This document shows positions 37,238 to 49,536 of a stretch of 64,000 bases of DNA, one piece after another. Positions within the stretch are counted from its first letter, which is position 1. Each line of letters starts with the position of its first letter. The DNA lies in NCBI GenBank assembly GCA_019914995.1, contig CM034143.1:6487501-6551500 (forward strand), in the 5' to 3' direction. Under the pieces are notes generated by a model. That model was not told where the DNA came from, did no database searches, and saw nothing but the letters and a program-made list of their open reading frames with translations. A program made the translations under genes and the position numbers. The DNA comes from Acanthochlamys bracteata. Lineage: Eukaryota; Streptophyta; Magnoliopsida; Pandanales; Velloziaceae.

Positions 37238-37678
37238 TGTTGCAGCAGCAGTAGAGATCAACAGAGATCGAAGCCTCTCTTTGCTGTTCGGCGCAGAATT
37301 ACCAAGGACAGAAGCCCGCTGAAGTGAACTGCTAGTGTGCTACTTATACCGTTATACGCGTTACTTCATTAAACCCTAAAGAAAACCCTAACATTTGATG
37401 TATTTGGGCCTCGTTTGGAGCCCATTACAAGTACTTTCAGGCTGCCCATTGGACGCCCATTAGCACATTTTAACACTTCAATCAATCTCTGTTCTTGTGC
37501 GAATCTTTTATTTTTTTTAGCAGAAGCAGCGCATCATTCTCGCTAATCAAAAAAAATTTCCCCCAAATGAGGGAGGCAAAGTTTGAATGTTTTCCCAAAA
37601 TTTTCACTGAAGTTTCGCAAATCTCATGAAGTCTGAAGAAAATTAGGGATTTTTCGACTTGAATCTTTGACAAAATCA
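37238..37678. promoter_or_regulatory. Divergent intergenic region between RPL17 and SWP73 pseudogenes
   Basis: About 440 bases separating two head-to-head start codons. AAACCCTAA occurs at about 37371 and a second AACCCTAA at about 37384; this telo-box motif is common in promoters of plant ribosomal protein and other translation genes, and here would belong to the RPL17 copy. Confidence 0.5.
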
Positions 37679-39254
37679 ATGGCATTGAACCGTAATCAAC
37701 CACGTCCGCCGCAGCCCGGCTGCACAGGCGGCGGGGGTGGTTTTTCTCCGATGTTTCACCACTCCCCTTTCCAGTTAAACCACCATCAACAACAACACCT
37801 TCCAGCCGGCCACCCAGCGTTATCGACACCACCATCTCTAGGACCTACTCCAAAGCGGGCCTCACTGAAGCCTCCAATGGGTCTCACTCAAGAGTCTGCT
37901 TCCCTCGCCGCCGCCGCTCTCCACCTCAAGACCTCGGAGCTTGCCCCTGCTTCCACAGCTCGCCGTAAACCTGGAGCTGGTGTTGTGCTTGGTGGTAAAC
38001 GGAAGGTCCTTGAGAAATCATTGCCCGAGCGTGTCGCTGCCTTGCTGCCTGAATCTGCTCTCTTTACTCAGCTGCTTGAATTGAAGCCCGTGTCGATGCA
38101 GCGCTTGCAAGGAAGAAGCTTGATATCCAGTAATCGCTCAAATCTCTACCAACGTTGCAGAAAACCCTGAGAATATATGTATTTAACATGTTCGCGAACC
38201 AGCCCCCGGCGGTTTCTTCGCCAACTGACCCGCCAACCTGGTCTCTCAAGATTGTTGGCTGGATTCTCGATGACAACGTCAGTGAAATGGATAGTTTGCC
38301 TCCAAAGCTGAACCCAATGTACCCAATATTCAGCTCTTTCTTCAAACGGTTAACTATCACACTCGACCCCGCACTCTACCCGGAGAATTCCACAATTATT
38401 TGGGAGAATGCTAGGTCGCCTGCTCCTCGTGAGGGGTTTGAGGTTAAACGCAAGGGTGATAGGGAGTTTACTGCTAGTATTCAGCTTGTTATGAACTATG
38501 TGCCTGAAAAATTCAGGCTTTCACCAGCACTTGTCGAGGTTCTTGGCATCGAGGCTGATACTCGGGCAAGGATTATTGCAGGGATTTGGCATTATGTTAA
38601 GCCGCGGAAGCTGCAGTACCCAACCCATCCTTCCTTCTTTGTGTGTGATCCGCAATTAAAGAGTGTTTGGGGAAAAGAAAGTGAAGTTTGCACTTGTGTC
38701 TCAGAAGATATCACAACATCTTTCACCACCACAGCCTATACAGTTGGAGCACAGGATTAAGTTATCAGGGAACAGTGGAGTAGTTGCCAGTGCTTGCTAT
38801 GATGTTTTGGTGGATGTTCCATTCGATTGCAGAAGGAGATGATGGCCTTTTTGGCGAATACGGAGAAGCATAAGGAGATTGAGGCTTGTGATAAGGTGAT
38901 CTCTGCATCGATCAAGAAGATTCATGAGCACCGGAAAAGGAGGGCATTTTTCCTCGGGTACAGCCAGTCTCCTGTGGAGTTCATTAATACTCTGATCGCT
39001 TCTCAGAGCAGGGACTTGAAACTTGTCGCTGGTGAGGCTAACCGGAACACAGAGAAGGAGCGGAGAGCTGACTTCTACAACCAACCATGGTACGTTTCGA
39101 TCCGCCCTTGTAAACATAAAAATTCTGCATTGCTTGGGTTAATGATTTATTGATATTGTATCTGTTGGTGTATTATAGGGTTGAGGATGCTGTTATCCGC
39201 TATCTGAACCAGAAGCCAGCTGGGGGAAGTGATACTCCTGATGTACTTGAATAG
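37679..39254 (+). pseudogene. SWP73/BAF60 (SWI/SNF subunit, CHC1-like) pseudogene
   Basis: The reading starts MALNRNQPRPPQ at 37679 with a Pro/His/Gln-rich N-terminus and is open to LLPESALFTQLLEL. A one-base deletion near 38083 shifts the frame. The restored frame then meets TAA at 38131-38133, is open through QKTLRIYVFNMFANQ, the SWIB-domain region (DPPTWSLKIVG, IIWENARSPAPREGFEVKRK, NYVPEKFRLSPALVEVLGIE, IIAGIWHYVKPRKLQ), shifts again near 38675 and near 38825, and ends in [20 protein letters not shown] and NQPW|VEDAVIRYLNQKP with a 3' intron 39090..39178. Intact members (about 530 residues in Arabidopsis At5g14170) are core subunits of chromatin-remodelling complexes. At least four disabling changes make a full-length product impossible. 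Conservation between lesions is high, so decay is fairly recent. Confidence 0.88.
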
Positions 39255-40467
39255 ACTATCATGTTAGATTATATATTACATTTGTTCAGTTAGAATCAGC
39301 TGGTTTGTTGTAGTTTGTAGTCATTATAATAGAATAATTCTCTGTAACTAGTTATTGTATCTCAGTGCTACCTTTTTTATACTCCTATTATGCTTCGTGC
39401 ACTTTGCTTAGTTAGCTGAAAGGTGACAGGCATATGACTGTTACTAGCATGTAGTTGGAGATTCTTCCTCCATTACTTATAAGTTTACTGCCTGGCTGTG
39501 GAGATTGTTCTGCTTTTGTACGTACTGCTGTACAGAGTGGAGGCGACATGGTCGATTACTGATTTTCAGGAATGGTTCTCCTTCATAATGGGAAGTTCAA
39601 TGCTGGCCTGTAGACATGTTATTAATCCATAGATTTGTATGTTATATCAATGTCTAATGGAACTTATTGACATTTGTGAGATTGATTCCAGTGGACTGCT
39701 GGCATCACTGGGCTGTTCCTTTTCTATATAACGATTTGGCTTGGAGAGTAGATGATGCCTTTAAGATCTTTATTTTACTCAGGGTGTTCAAGACTGATGC
39801 CACTCCACCAAGTTTTGCGGATATAGGTAACCAGCTTCACAAGACACTCTGCATGCATGCTAAAAAGAGGATGCTCGTGGACTTGAAAGGAGAATGCATT
39901 TCTAGCTATGACCTAGAGGCATATCTTTGGGTCAGCATAAGAGATATGTTGCACACTGGATAGGGCGGTAAGATAGAGGCATTTTGCAGTAATAGTGAAT
40001 AGCGAGTGTATTTTCAGCTCGTTCTTCTAGCCTTTGCTTCTGTGTAACATTGGCATAGATGAAACTCGGGTGATACATTTTAGTCGCTGACATCCTGATT
40101 CTGTAACATTTTTGTTATTAAGATCATTTACAAAGTAAACTGAAAAGGAGGTGGAGATTTCATTCCACAGTTCCTTTTCTTTCGACATAAGATACGGTAT
40201 TTCTTTGCTTGTGCGGAGACATAAGGTAATCTACAATATCATCTTACAGTTGTATTGTTATTTCATTCCATAATGCATTACGTAATGCATAGTTATAAAG
40301 GCTATTTGACATTTCCCTCGGGGAGGAACGAAAACTAACATGTAACGAGGAATATCTTATACAGAAGATGTACAACTGCAATATACAAACAGATGAAGAT
40401 AGGAGTAAAAGTACATCAGCATATGCAACAGCAATATCAACAGTATCAGGCTATCAGTATCGTTAAT
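39255..40467. other. Convergent 3' flanks of SWP73 pseudogene and KING1
   Basis: About 1.2 kb. A plus-strand frame of 98 codons at 39667-39963 (contains FLYNDLAWRVDDAFKIF) is the longest open stretch; I recognise no family and see no start context or splice support. The rest is AT-rich, probably UTR and spacer. Confidence 0.35.
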
Positions 40468-43131
40468 TCACACCCTGCTATTCTCAGGCAGTGGAACAAC
40501 TCCATCAAAAAAGTCACCGAAGTAACCACGTGGCTCATGGACTAACTTGGAAATTATATCTCTTAGTGTGATTACACCCTTTAGATTACCATCCTGAGCA
40601 ACTGCATAGATCCTGTGTATCTTGTTTGCATCCAGCCTCAAAATGATATCTTTGAGAGTTTCATCTACTTTGCAAGTTATTACACCATGCAGCATAGGCG
40701 AAGCCTCATGGTTCTCCTCCAGGTACTTGCGAACTGCTGTAAGAAAGTTCTTCGCTGTAATTGATCTGCAGAAGAATGATAACCTTTTAGTCTTGACTAA
40801 TATTTCCTTCTCAAAATCTCCCTGTCCCCAAGGCTGCATAAAATCTTCCAATTACATAAAAGTTCATTATGCATAGCTAATTTTTTAGCTGCAGTTAAGA
40901 CTCTATTGAGAACCAATGCTTAACATGAAAAGCAAAAAACCTAGCTTCCCATTACTAACAACATAATCTGAATTTTTCTGATAATAAAACCAAGAATTCT
41001 GACGTTAGGATAGTGAAGGTGAACCTGTAATTTTTATATATATCAGGAGCAGTTAAAAGATATTGGACATCTCTGATGCTTATATTGCCAATTGCCCTTT
41101 TCCTGTTTAAATCTACCACTGGCACACCCCCAATTCGTTTTTTCCTCATTGACTGAAAAGCCTTTAGAACGGGTTCATCCTCAGTAACCTGTGGCAGAGG
41201 ATGAGAAAGAGATTGTTTATCAAGCTCAGTAAATACGAAATCAAAAACAGGACGACATCCATTCAGTACTTTGTCCAGTAGCAAGTGCATCTAAGACTAA
41301 GGATAATGTTAATAAAATTTCATAGCATTACACATGGAAGTCTATGGAGCCTTTTCACCTATATCTTGGCCACTTAATGCATTCACCTTTTGTTCCAGTG
41401 AAGCATGTGCGTCTCGTGTTCGTTTGTAAACATTCAACAAGAGTTAGCTTGTCAAGTTTTACATTTTACATCACCCTTTTGTTCCTACGTAGACTTTTAC
41501 TGCTTCTGCATGTTTACCCAGATGCATCAATTTCGCGATATATCTTTAAGAATAGCTTCTTGTATAAGCAACGAAGCCATAACGGATGTCAACAGAGAAG
41601 ATACAGAGTGATTGACTACCTTTACAAGTCTGTTAGGTTCCATTAGAGGAAGTCCCAATTCAAAGAGCTTTTTACTGCCCCAAGTCTCAAACCAAGGGAG
41701 CCCAACGCATTCTGCCAGCATGTTAACAACAGATGATTGTGTGATGATGTTATCAATCTTCCCTTCCCCCAGATCAACAACAGGAAGAGTCTTCATTCTG
41801 TACTTGGACAATAGCAACAGCATTGTTAGGAATGAGTCTGAATTCTGCAAAGCAAGAAATGGTGCCCAGCGGAATGACCCAGATATATCTTGGACCTGCA
41901 TATATGAAGAGGTGCATATGAACTGAATTCACATTGCATGCTACTATCGAGTGAAATTCCATAAACCTACAGATGATCTGACCTTTACGTTCTTGTAAAA
42001 GTCTGATGAAGTTAGAGTTTCGAAAAAACTCCCACACCCTGAAGAAGTCTCATCAGGTTCAGAGTTTTCAGATGCAGTGGTAGAATGGGCATTACTTGCA
42101 GTTGTCGTATCGAGTTGCACAGAACAAACTTTTGCTGCCAACTCATCAGCAGAAAGTCCTCCTTTAGGACTACCCGTCATCTCACATACTGCAACTTCAG
42201 ACTTGAAAAAAACATTTCACAATTAGAAAGTTGCACAAAAAAGATAATATCCATGTATAGAAAGATATTGCAGCATCTATATCGAACTTCAGAACTAGAT
42301 GGATCTGCAAAGAACAAATTATGCCATCTAACTGAATCCCACCTGCATTTTAATATTAAGATGACAAAATACTCTATGGAAAGTGATATAGACTCATTGT
42401 CTAGTTATGGTTATTTAGCAAGTTTCTTGGGGAAAATTTTAATGAGTTAAATCTCAGAAGTTGTTTTACTTCCACACTGATGGTATATACATCCCTATCT
42501 CTTAAGATGTAGCTGACCTAGAAAGGAAACCAAAAAGCAACCAATCTCAAAATTAGACTTCCCTTTATAATTGGCTTCAACACACTATGCAAGATAGATC
42601 GGATAGAAATCTTTGGCCCAACTAAACGCTGCACTAATCGATCATCAATGGGCTAAAGGGTTCGTTGAAATCTAACCTGATGCAGCAACCACACAGCAAT
42701 TCCAGCAAACTCCACAATGCCAATGTATCTATCAATCCAACTAGCGTCTTCTGTTGCATTCACATCAAACACAGGCGCACTAAAGATTTTATTTTTCGAC
42801 AAAATCTCAACAGCTTTCGCCAAACTTGCATCTGATGGTATCTCAACCACTGAAATCAAACATAAAAAGCAACAACTTTCAAATTGGATCACACAGAAAT
42901 CTCTCATTGAGGTAATAATTCAATGTTTATCAAATCAACGATCACGAATTTTAAAGAACCTTGGGAAGATGGAGCATGAGGGAAAGAATGAACAGGAAGA
43001 GATTCGAAACAGGAGTTGAGCTTCTCAGATGGGGTAAGCAATGACTCCTGAACTTCCCACAAATCTTCCAACTTCATTCCAACCTCCGCAGCCGGTGATA
43101 TCGCCGGACCCCAGTTCTCTGCCGCCGCCAT
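40468..43131 (-). CDS. KING1: SNF1-related protein kinase gamma-like regulatory subunit KING1
   Basis: Six exons (43131..42960, 42849..42677, 42201..41983, 41895..41620, 41188..41025, 40765..40468) sum to 1302 nt, 433 residues. Characteristic blocks: VGMKLEDLWEVQESLLTPSE, SWIDRYIGIVEFAGIAVWLL, FFETLTSSDFYKN, ISGSFRWAPFLALQ, LLLLSKYRMKTLPVVDL, FQSMRKKRIGGVPVVDL, RSITAKNFL and the C-terminal HEPRGYFGDFFDGVVPLPEN, matching Arabidopsis KING1 (At3g48530). Four CBS repeats are spread over the exons. It is a gamma-type subunit associated with SnRK1, the plant energy sensor, although in plants a hybrid beta-gamma protein is thought to be the main gamma subunit. Exon 3 uses a CAAG acceptor; the next AG would give a stop. 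No defects seen. Confidence 0.94.
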
Positions 43132-43619
43132 CTTTCTCTATTTAAAACTCTGTCGTTGACTCACGACACAGTACTCTTCTTCTCTTCTCCTGAATGCTGG
43201 TTCTGTACTTCTGTTGGTGTCGGGACAACGTAATTAGAAAACACTGGATTAATTAATTTACAATTAAGAATATTTCCAAAGCAGAGTCAGTACAATGTTT
43301 ATTAGCAGAAACAGGTCCCAATACAAAATGTTAATGAATTTTAAGCCGTGTGCATTTTCTGGTTGGTAAGGCCTTGATATTGTTTGTTTAGGAAGCCCTA
43401 ACACAATTCAAATTTTTAGAGTTATACTTTGCAAAGATTTGAATTATCAGCTTAAGAGTGGTTATCATTGAAAAAGAACCAACATGTCACTTTACGAGCA
43501 GATAAGATCGTACTAGAAATATTCCACAAAATAAATAATGACTTAATCAGACTAGTTCACGTAAGCATTCATGTATAATCAATGAAGGGCCAACTTTGCT
43601 GATTAGGATAATACAAATC

Positions 43620-43920
43620 ATATATACATACTTCAAAATTTGTATTTTAAATATTCGTAATTAGATTTAGTAAAAATAAAAAATAAATTTTTTTTAAAAA
43701 AATAAATTATAAGTAAAGTTACAGTTTAATATTTCAATAACTTTTTAAAATAAATTAAAAATTAAAAAATAGATTTGCATTTAAAAATATATATAAAAAA
43801 ATTAGAATAAAATTTCACATATAAAAATAAATTTTTAAACTTTCTTACATATAAAATATATAAATTATTTAAAATTTTAAATTTTGCAGAAAAAAAAATT
43901 TATGAACGTTTGAAACATGT
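43620..43920. repeat. AT-rich low-complexity block
   Basis: Runs of A and T with AAATAAATTTTT-type words on both strands, no open frame. Similar in texture to the blocks at 44300, 53160 and 62920-63700. Confidence 0.4.
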
Positions 43921-44299
43921 AGAATATTAATAGGTGGGGAAGATAAACAAACATCTGGAATTGCTGACTACTGGTTCTACTACATAAACCTTTCTTCTTT
44001 GGAGACCGAAATTTCTTCTTTATTTTTCCGTTACTGCTGCTTTTTTTATGTACTTGAAAAGAAGCGAGGAGTAGTGGTTCAAAGCTGTGAGCTCCACGTT
44101 ATTATGTAATCCTCGTCTTTGAAGAAGATGCTCCAATCTGTTTGTACAATACTGAACTTTTTATAAATTAATGGCTGCCTCCTACTCCGGCAACTACATG
44201 ATCAATAGTTCCGTTCCAGGTAGAGAGATTTTTCAACGTCCAAGCACTTGTTCTGCGGTGCAAATTTTAGATGGTAAGAGGAACATTAGAAATGGCAAG

Positions 44300-44780
44300 T
44301 ATGTTTGGAAGTGTTTAAAAAAATAAAATTTTAAATGAAGAAAATTAAAATTTTTTTTAAAAATAAGTTTATAGTTTTTATCTAAAAAATAAAATTTATG
44401 ACATAAATTTTCTTTATATATTAATTTTATAAAATATTATAAATATTTATTTAAAACTACAAAATTAAAAGTAATATAAGTAAATTTAAAATGTATTTTC
44501 AAAAAACCATCTATGTAATATCAATAATAGTGCTTAGATGATGCTTAGCTAAGCTGTCTAACTTATTTTTATTCTAATATTTAATATCATATTTTTAATA
44601 AATTGTATAATACTTTTACAAAATTTTTAAAAATTTAAAAATACAAAAAATTCTATTTAATAAAATATTATTAGTAATTATTTTTATTATTATTTAATAT
44701 GAAAAACTAAAATTTATTTTAAAATCTCCAAATTATTTTTTATTTAAATTTTTTTTTTCAAAAACACTCTAAATATATTT
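44300..44780. repeat. AT-rich low-complexity block
   Basis: Starts after GTTTGGAAGTGTTTAAAAAA and continues as poly-A/poly-T-rich DNA. It contains AAACCATC near 44508, which may be one side of a degenerate inverted end. No coding potential. Confidence 0.4.
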
Positions 44781-45973
44781 TAATAACAACATATGCTTTT
44801 TCTTTATCTGAAATTTATACCAAATTTAAAGAATATGATCTAAACAAAGAACCGCTATCTAAATTCTTTTTCATTCAAATCTACTTTTAGTCAAATTTTA
44901 ATCCTCAATTTGACAAAAAAAAAAAAAAAATCCGCAAATGGCACGAGTTTATCATAATCATGTCGCTCCATACACGTTGGAGCTTAACTGTTCTTCCGAT
45001 CTAACCAAAAGTTACCAAACTAGCATCATTGGGCTTTACATGGATAACCACAAGATCCAATATAGTAAATGGGCGTTTCAGTTAAAGCTAAGTTGGCCCA
45101 GTTAAAAATGAACGCGCCAACTCTAGCGGAAACAGCGGTGATCCATTCATCAGCGTTTGCGCAAAAACAAGAAACAACAGGAAGAAGAGAACAATGAAAA
45201 ACAAATTTTTTTTCTCATTCTAATTTTCACTTTTTGTTTAATCACTCTTGTTTCTCTACCACTACCTTTGTTTTCTCTCAAAACAAACCCAAAACTTTCT
45301 TTGAAGGAATTTCGTATTATTTTTTATTCTCGTAGTGTCTTCTTGTTTCTTCTTTGATCGCATTTCAATCCAGTCTTCACGGCACGGTAAACCAACAAAC
45401 CATTAATGCATGCAATATCAAGCATTCCATATCAATTTTTGGAAGAATCTTTTATCCTAGTTTTTTATTCTTGGATTTGATTTCAGGTTGTGGGTTGATT
45501 GGCATAGCTTTTTCTTGTGCAGGAGATCTCCGTGTAGAGCATACTCTGTTTTCGTACGTTTTTTCTTTGTTTTTCCATTTCTTAATGTTGTTCTAGAAAG
45601 AAATATGAATTTCTTAATATTGCATTGTACTCATTTATCGCGAAATTGTCAAGCAAATATCATTCTACTACATTAATGGTTTCGATGAATTGCTTGATCA
45701 AAAAAGTTGACTAAAAAATCAAGTGAACAATCAAGAATACCAATGTCGTTAACATAAAAAATCAATGAATATTTAATTTTCTCTTTCCCATCACTCACTT
45801 TGACACAATGTAATTAACAATAAATTTCGTAAACGATTTCTCTCAATACGCAGGATGTCTTAGGAAGAATTTTCTTTCTAATTCTTTGTTTTTAATTTGG
45901 TACAGCACGGAAAACTCTGTTTAGTAGCAAATACAAAAGGTTCAGGTCCTGATCAAGAGACGAGATACGTTGC

Positions 45974-47931
45974 ATGGATTCCGTAAAAGAAGATGAACTA
46001 CAGAAGAAGGTCCACATAGAGGAGGCAACCGAGAAAGATGAAATCGACAATGCTCTACTCGTGCTCGATGAAAAATCGAAGCTTGAAAAACAAAGTTCAT
46101 CTTCTTCCACAACCTCGACAGACTCATCATCCGAAGGAGATTTCTTTCAGCTCGAAGAACTCAGCGAGAAACAGGCTCAACATGGGGAAACCGATAGGGA
46201 ACAAATCTTGCCTTCTGCCACCAACAGTGTTGTTCATGACAGCAACGGAGGTGTTAGTGGACATAGCTCCGCAAGCACGAGTGGATCTACAAACCTAGTT
46301 GATCTCGATATTCCGTTACCTTCAGCTCCGCAGCATGATCAATCACCTGTTGCAAGACCGTTCTCGCCTTCAGTTGAAGAACAACCAATGCTTGGGAGAC
46401 CATTGTCTCCTGATATTCCTCTCAACAATCATGCATCAGATAGTTATGGTGTATACGGAGGATTGCAATCTCCACAAGCTCAAACAATGGCAAGGAACGA
46501 TGTACCCGATCCCAATAGAATACCTTCTTCAATATTCACAAGAACGAGGTCGACTACACCGATGGAATGGAGTGTTGCTTCTAATGAGTCCTTGTTCAGT
46601 ATTCAAGTTGGAAATTCAAGTTTCTCAAGAGACCATGTGTTTCTGATGGGAAAATCTGGCGATCTTAGTAATTTCCAGAGCCCGATTGAGTACCAGTTGC
46701 CGACGACCCCACCTAGCGCCAGTCTTGTGAGTTCAGAAGTTGGTCACAGGCTGGAGCCACCTGAAACGGCTCAAGAAGCGAATGCGGAAGCAATGAAGGA
46801 AGTTTTGAGGGCTGCTGCAGAGACTCAAGCTGACAAAGACGAGAACAAATCGCAGATGGAATGCGCCAGTGTATCTCGGCATTCCGATGGTAGCGCGACA
46901 AGTTTCAGATCCTTTGCTTTTCCAATGTAAGCCCTCTTTCTCACAATTTCATGTTCTTGCTCTGTAAGGTTCATATGTCTTGCCTTACCTTAGCCCTTAG
47001 AAATAAACAAAATTGATAGGATAACCAATCTAGGAGCAAAATAGATCGATTTTGTGTGTGTGTGTTCTTGTGACTTGTGACCATTACAAATTCTGATAAG
47101 CAAATAGATTGTTCAATAAAGATACTCCGAATCTTGAAGTTTCTAAAAGCAGCAGTGTTCAAGTTTGCACGCGCATATGTAGGTCGTCTTCTGGATCTTC
47201 GAGGATTGTTTCTGTGCGCCGCTGTTGTTGCTGCTACAAGATAGGGTGTAAGAGAAGATGGTGCAGTGAATGTTACCACTGCTGGAGTACAAGTTGCCTA
47301 AATTGCTGCAGTGGTGATTGTACACGTTGCCAGTGGAAGAAATGCAGCGGGAGTTGTGGACATTGTTGCCAAAATTTGGATACCACTACATGTTGCCAGT
47401 GCAAGAAACATTGCCAAAGTAGGGGGTGTTGTTGCGAGAAGAGTGACACAAAACAAGTCTCCAGCACTTGTTGTTGTTGGTGTTTTGGTGACTCATGTTG
47501 CTCTTGTTTTCATTCTTGCAACTGTTTCGATACTTCTCTGAGCTGCTGCTGTCTGATAAAATGCAATAGAAGTTGGTGTTTTCGGTGTTCTAGTTGCTTA
47601 CCTGCTCTCTGCTGTTTCACTCAGTACGTTTGCCTTAGGATCGGTGTAACGTTTAGATTGCAATCTGTGGAAAAGTGCTTGCATTTGTTCAGCTATTGCA
47701 TTTGCTATACTTTCTTTGGTTATCAGTAACTAAGCCCAAAAAAACTTTTGCAGATTGACGGGTGACAGAAGCGGTTCTTTGAAGACTGATGAGCAACTTC
47801 CAAAGGCTAAATCGAAAAAGAATCAAGCAGCATCTCAAGCAGATACACCAACAACACCGCCACCTCCTGCTGCACCTGCTCGCGCAACAAGTAGATGGTG
47901 TCCATGCTTCACTTGCTGTTACTGTTGTTAA
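45974..47931 (+). CDS. Plant-specific Ser-rich protein with Cys-rich C-terminal tail
   Basis: Exons 45974..46926 and 47754..47931 join at CCA AT|A to give 376 residues (without splicing, the frame stops three bases after FPM). The N-terminus is acidic, followed by a Ser/Thr-rich segment (about 37-55), Pro-rich motifs, the conserved-looking core DPNRIPSSIFTRT ... EWSVASNESLFSIQVGNSSF, an acidic helix-like segment and SFRSFAFPILTGDRSGS. The tail is Lys-rich, then Pro-rich, ending RWCPCFTCCYCC. I recognise the core and the FAFP(I/V)L plus Cys tail from an uncharacterised land-plant family, sometimes labelled SRP40-like suppressor; its function is unknown to me. The Cys tail could be S-acylated for membrane attachment (inference). 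The intron is unusual (see findings). Confidence 0.75.
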
Positions 47932-49536
47932 TAGTAAGCCATTCATATTCACTTTTTTCCTTAGAAATATTTTTCAGCAAATGAGCATTACTTGAGTCTG
48001 ATAACATTACTGGGAAAATCTCATCGCAGGTTTTGATCATGGACATGGAGATGTCAAGTTCTCTGATATGTTTGTAATGCATGCCCAGCACTCAAACAAT
48101 TTCCTGAGCTGAATGAACGGTGCTGAAGATGAATATGAAGATCTGTGGTAATGAGAACACTGAGCGGTCGTGTTCTCTTAGCTTGTAAATGTTATTATTA
48201 TATAATGTCTCTAGTGAGTGGTACCCTGTTAGGTTTCTCCTTATTTACAGCAATGCAGAAAACATCTGTATTGAAGTAGAAATAGACAAATAGTTCAAAA
48301 CTTCTTCTTTTGCCTTTCTTTTGATGCAGCAAACTACTTCAGTTTCACTGCATATACACATTACCCACCAGAAAATGATAAAAGGTAGTAAAACATAATG
48401 TTTCTCAACTGCATCTAAAATCTGGATGGTGTATATTGCAGGCAACTGCTTCCTGAGGGAGAGAAACCACCATTAACAATTAACATGCCTAAAGAAGCTG
48501 TAATCCAGTCACATGATGTATTCAGGACATAATGCGCACAGGCAGAATGTCAGACATTTTAATTGTCGTTCTCATTGCATTTCCTTCATGCAATGGCTCA
48601 AAAAGCATGCCAAATGTGCACTCTTGACCAAGTGCAGAAATGAATTTTCTCATCTCCTACTCCATCAATGGTGCCACAAGACCCATAATGTTACCACTTC
48701 CGCAATCTTGATTACTCAGAAGCAATAGCAAAGGGTACAAATACATGCCATCTATTAAAAGGGCATTAGAAAGGGAAATGAAAAGAAAAGGGAAGTCTCA
48801 ATAGGTGAAGCATATAACTGACATAAAACATTGGTCTTACTGCATAGTTTGCACTCGTGTCCGCATCCAGAAAACTACCAAACTCTGGTATGAGGTAGCA
48901 AGAAAAATTGTTTGAAATCCTCTACTACATTGATTCAGAATAAAAAATCCACATATTGCTTGTTGAAGGAGTAAACAAAATTAGGAGTAAGCACTAGTCT
49001 ATGTGGTTATTCTGTATAAAGCAGGTAAATGGAGATTTTGTAGTACTTGGCCTCAGCAGATAGTACCAAGTTTTGGAATAACTAGGATCTTGATTCTCAC
49101 AGTTTGAAAAATAATGATAGTCACTCAAGTTTATAGATTACACTTTTAGACATAGTGAGGAAGGTGAGTTAGGAAGAAGCTAAACGTACTTGTATAGGTA
49201 TTATATTGAAAACAATAGTCGAAGCGGATGAGAGAAGATGAGCCAGGAAATATGTAATTATAATTAAGAGGTCCTTTATTAAACTTTACTAAAGCAAGGG
49301 GGTTCCTTAGATATTAACTAAAGATGAAAAAGGTCCATTTCAAAGCCCATGTAACATGTTGGGCCAGCCCATTATATTCACCTAACTAAGAACGAGTTCA
49401 GAGTTCACCACGCAAGGCGGCGGCAACACACCCTTATTGCAACCTCGGCCGCTCTCCGCCACCGTGATTGTTCGTAGACCGGTTCGACCGATTGAAATCG
49501 AATTTCAAGCGATTTTTGGTTATTTTATTTTTATCA
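47932..49536. other. Intergenic: Ser-rich gene 3' flank and TOM20 5' flank
   Basis: About 1.6 kb. 47932-48250 is probably 3' UTR of the preceding gene, possibly with another intron (GTAAGC at 47934, CAG at 48027). Nothing recognisable up to 49370. 49400-49536 is probably the TOM20 5' UTR; an in-frame upstream Met (49468) exists but the family start is at 49537. Confidence 0.4.

Larger units (their letters stand above)
43132..45973. other. Long AT-rich intergenic region and 5' UTR of the Ser-rich protein gene
   Basis: About 2.8 kb. 43132-43240 is the KING1 5' flank. Blocks 43620-43920 and 44300-44780 are over 80% A/T with poly-A/poly-T runs, resembling the fold-back repeats elsewhere. A 51-codon frame at 44172 (MAASYSGNYMINSS) has no support. 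From about 45120 to 45973 the CT-rich stretches and possible splice sites suggest a 5' UTR, perhaps with an intron, for the gene starting at 45974. Confidence 0.45.

Noticed and set aside
39667-39963. 98-codon open frame downstream of the SWP73 pseudogene
   Set aside because: No family resemblance, no splice or promoter support; located in probable 3' flank.
44172-44327. Small frame beginning MAASYSGNYMINSS
   Set aside because: About 51 codons, unknown, in AT-rich spacer; cannot be distinguished from chance.
45157-45357. 66-codon frame with a hydrophobic segment upstream of the Ser-rich gene
   Set aside because: Lies in CT/T-rich probable 5' UTR; the hydrophobic run follows from T-rich sequence.
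47109-47729. Cys-rich 206-codon open frame as a separate gene
   Set aside because: It sits inside a well-supported intron, has no signal peptide or known Cys pattern, and its cysteines follow from TGT/TGC-rich composition. Kept as a finding, not as a CDS.
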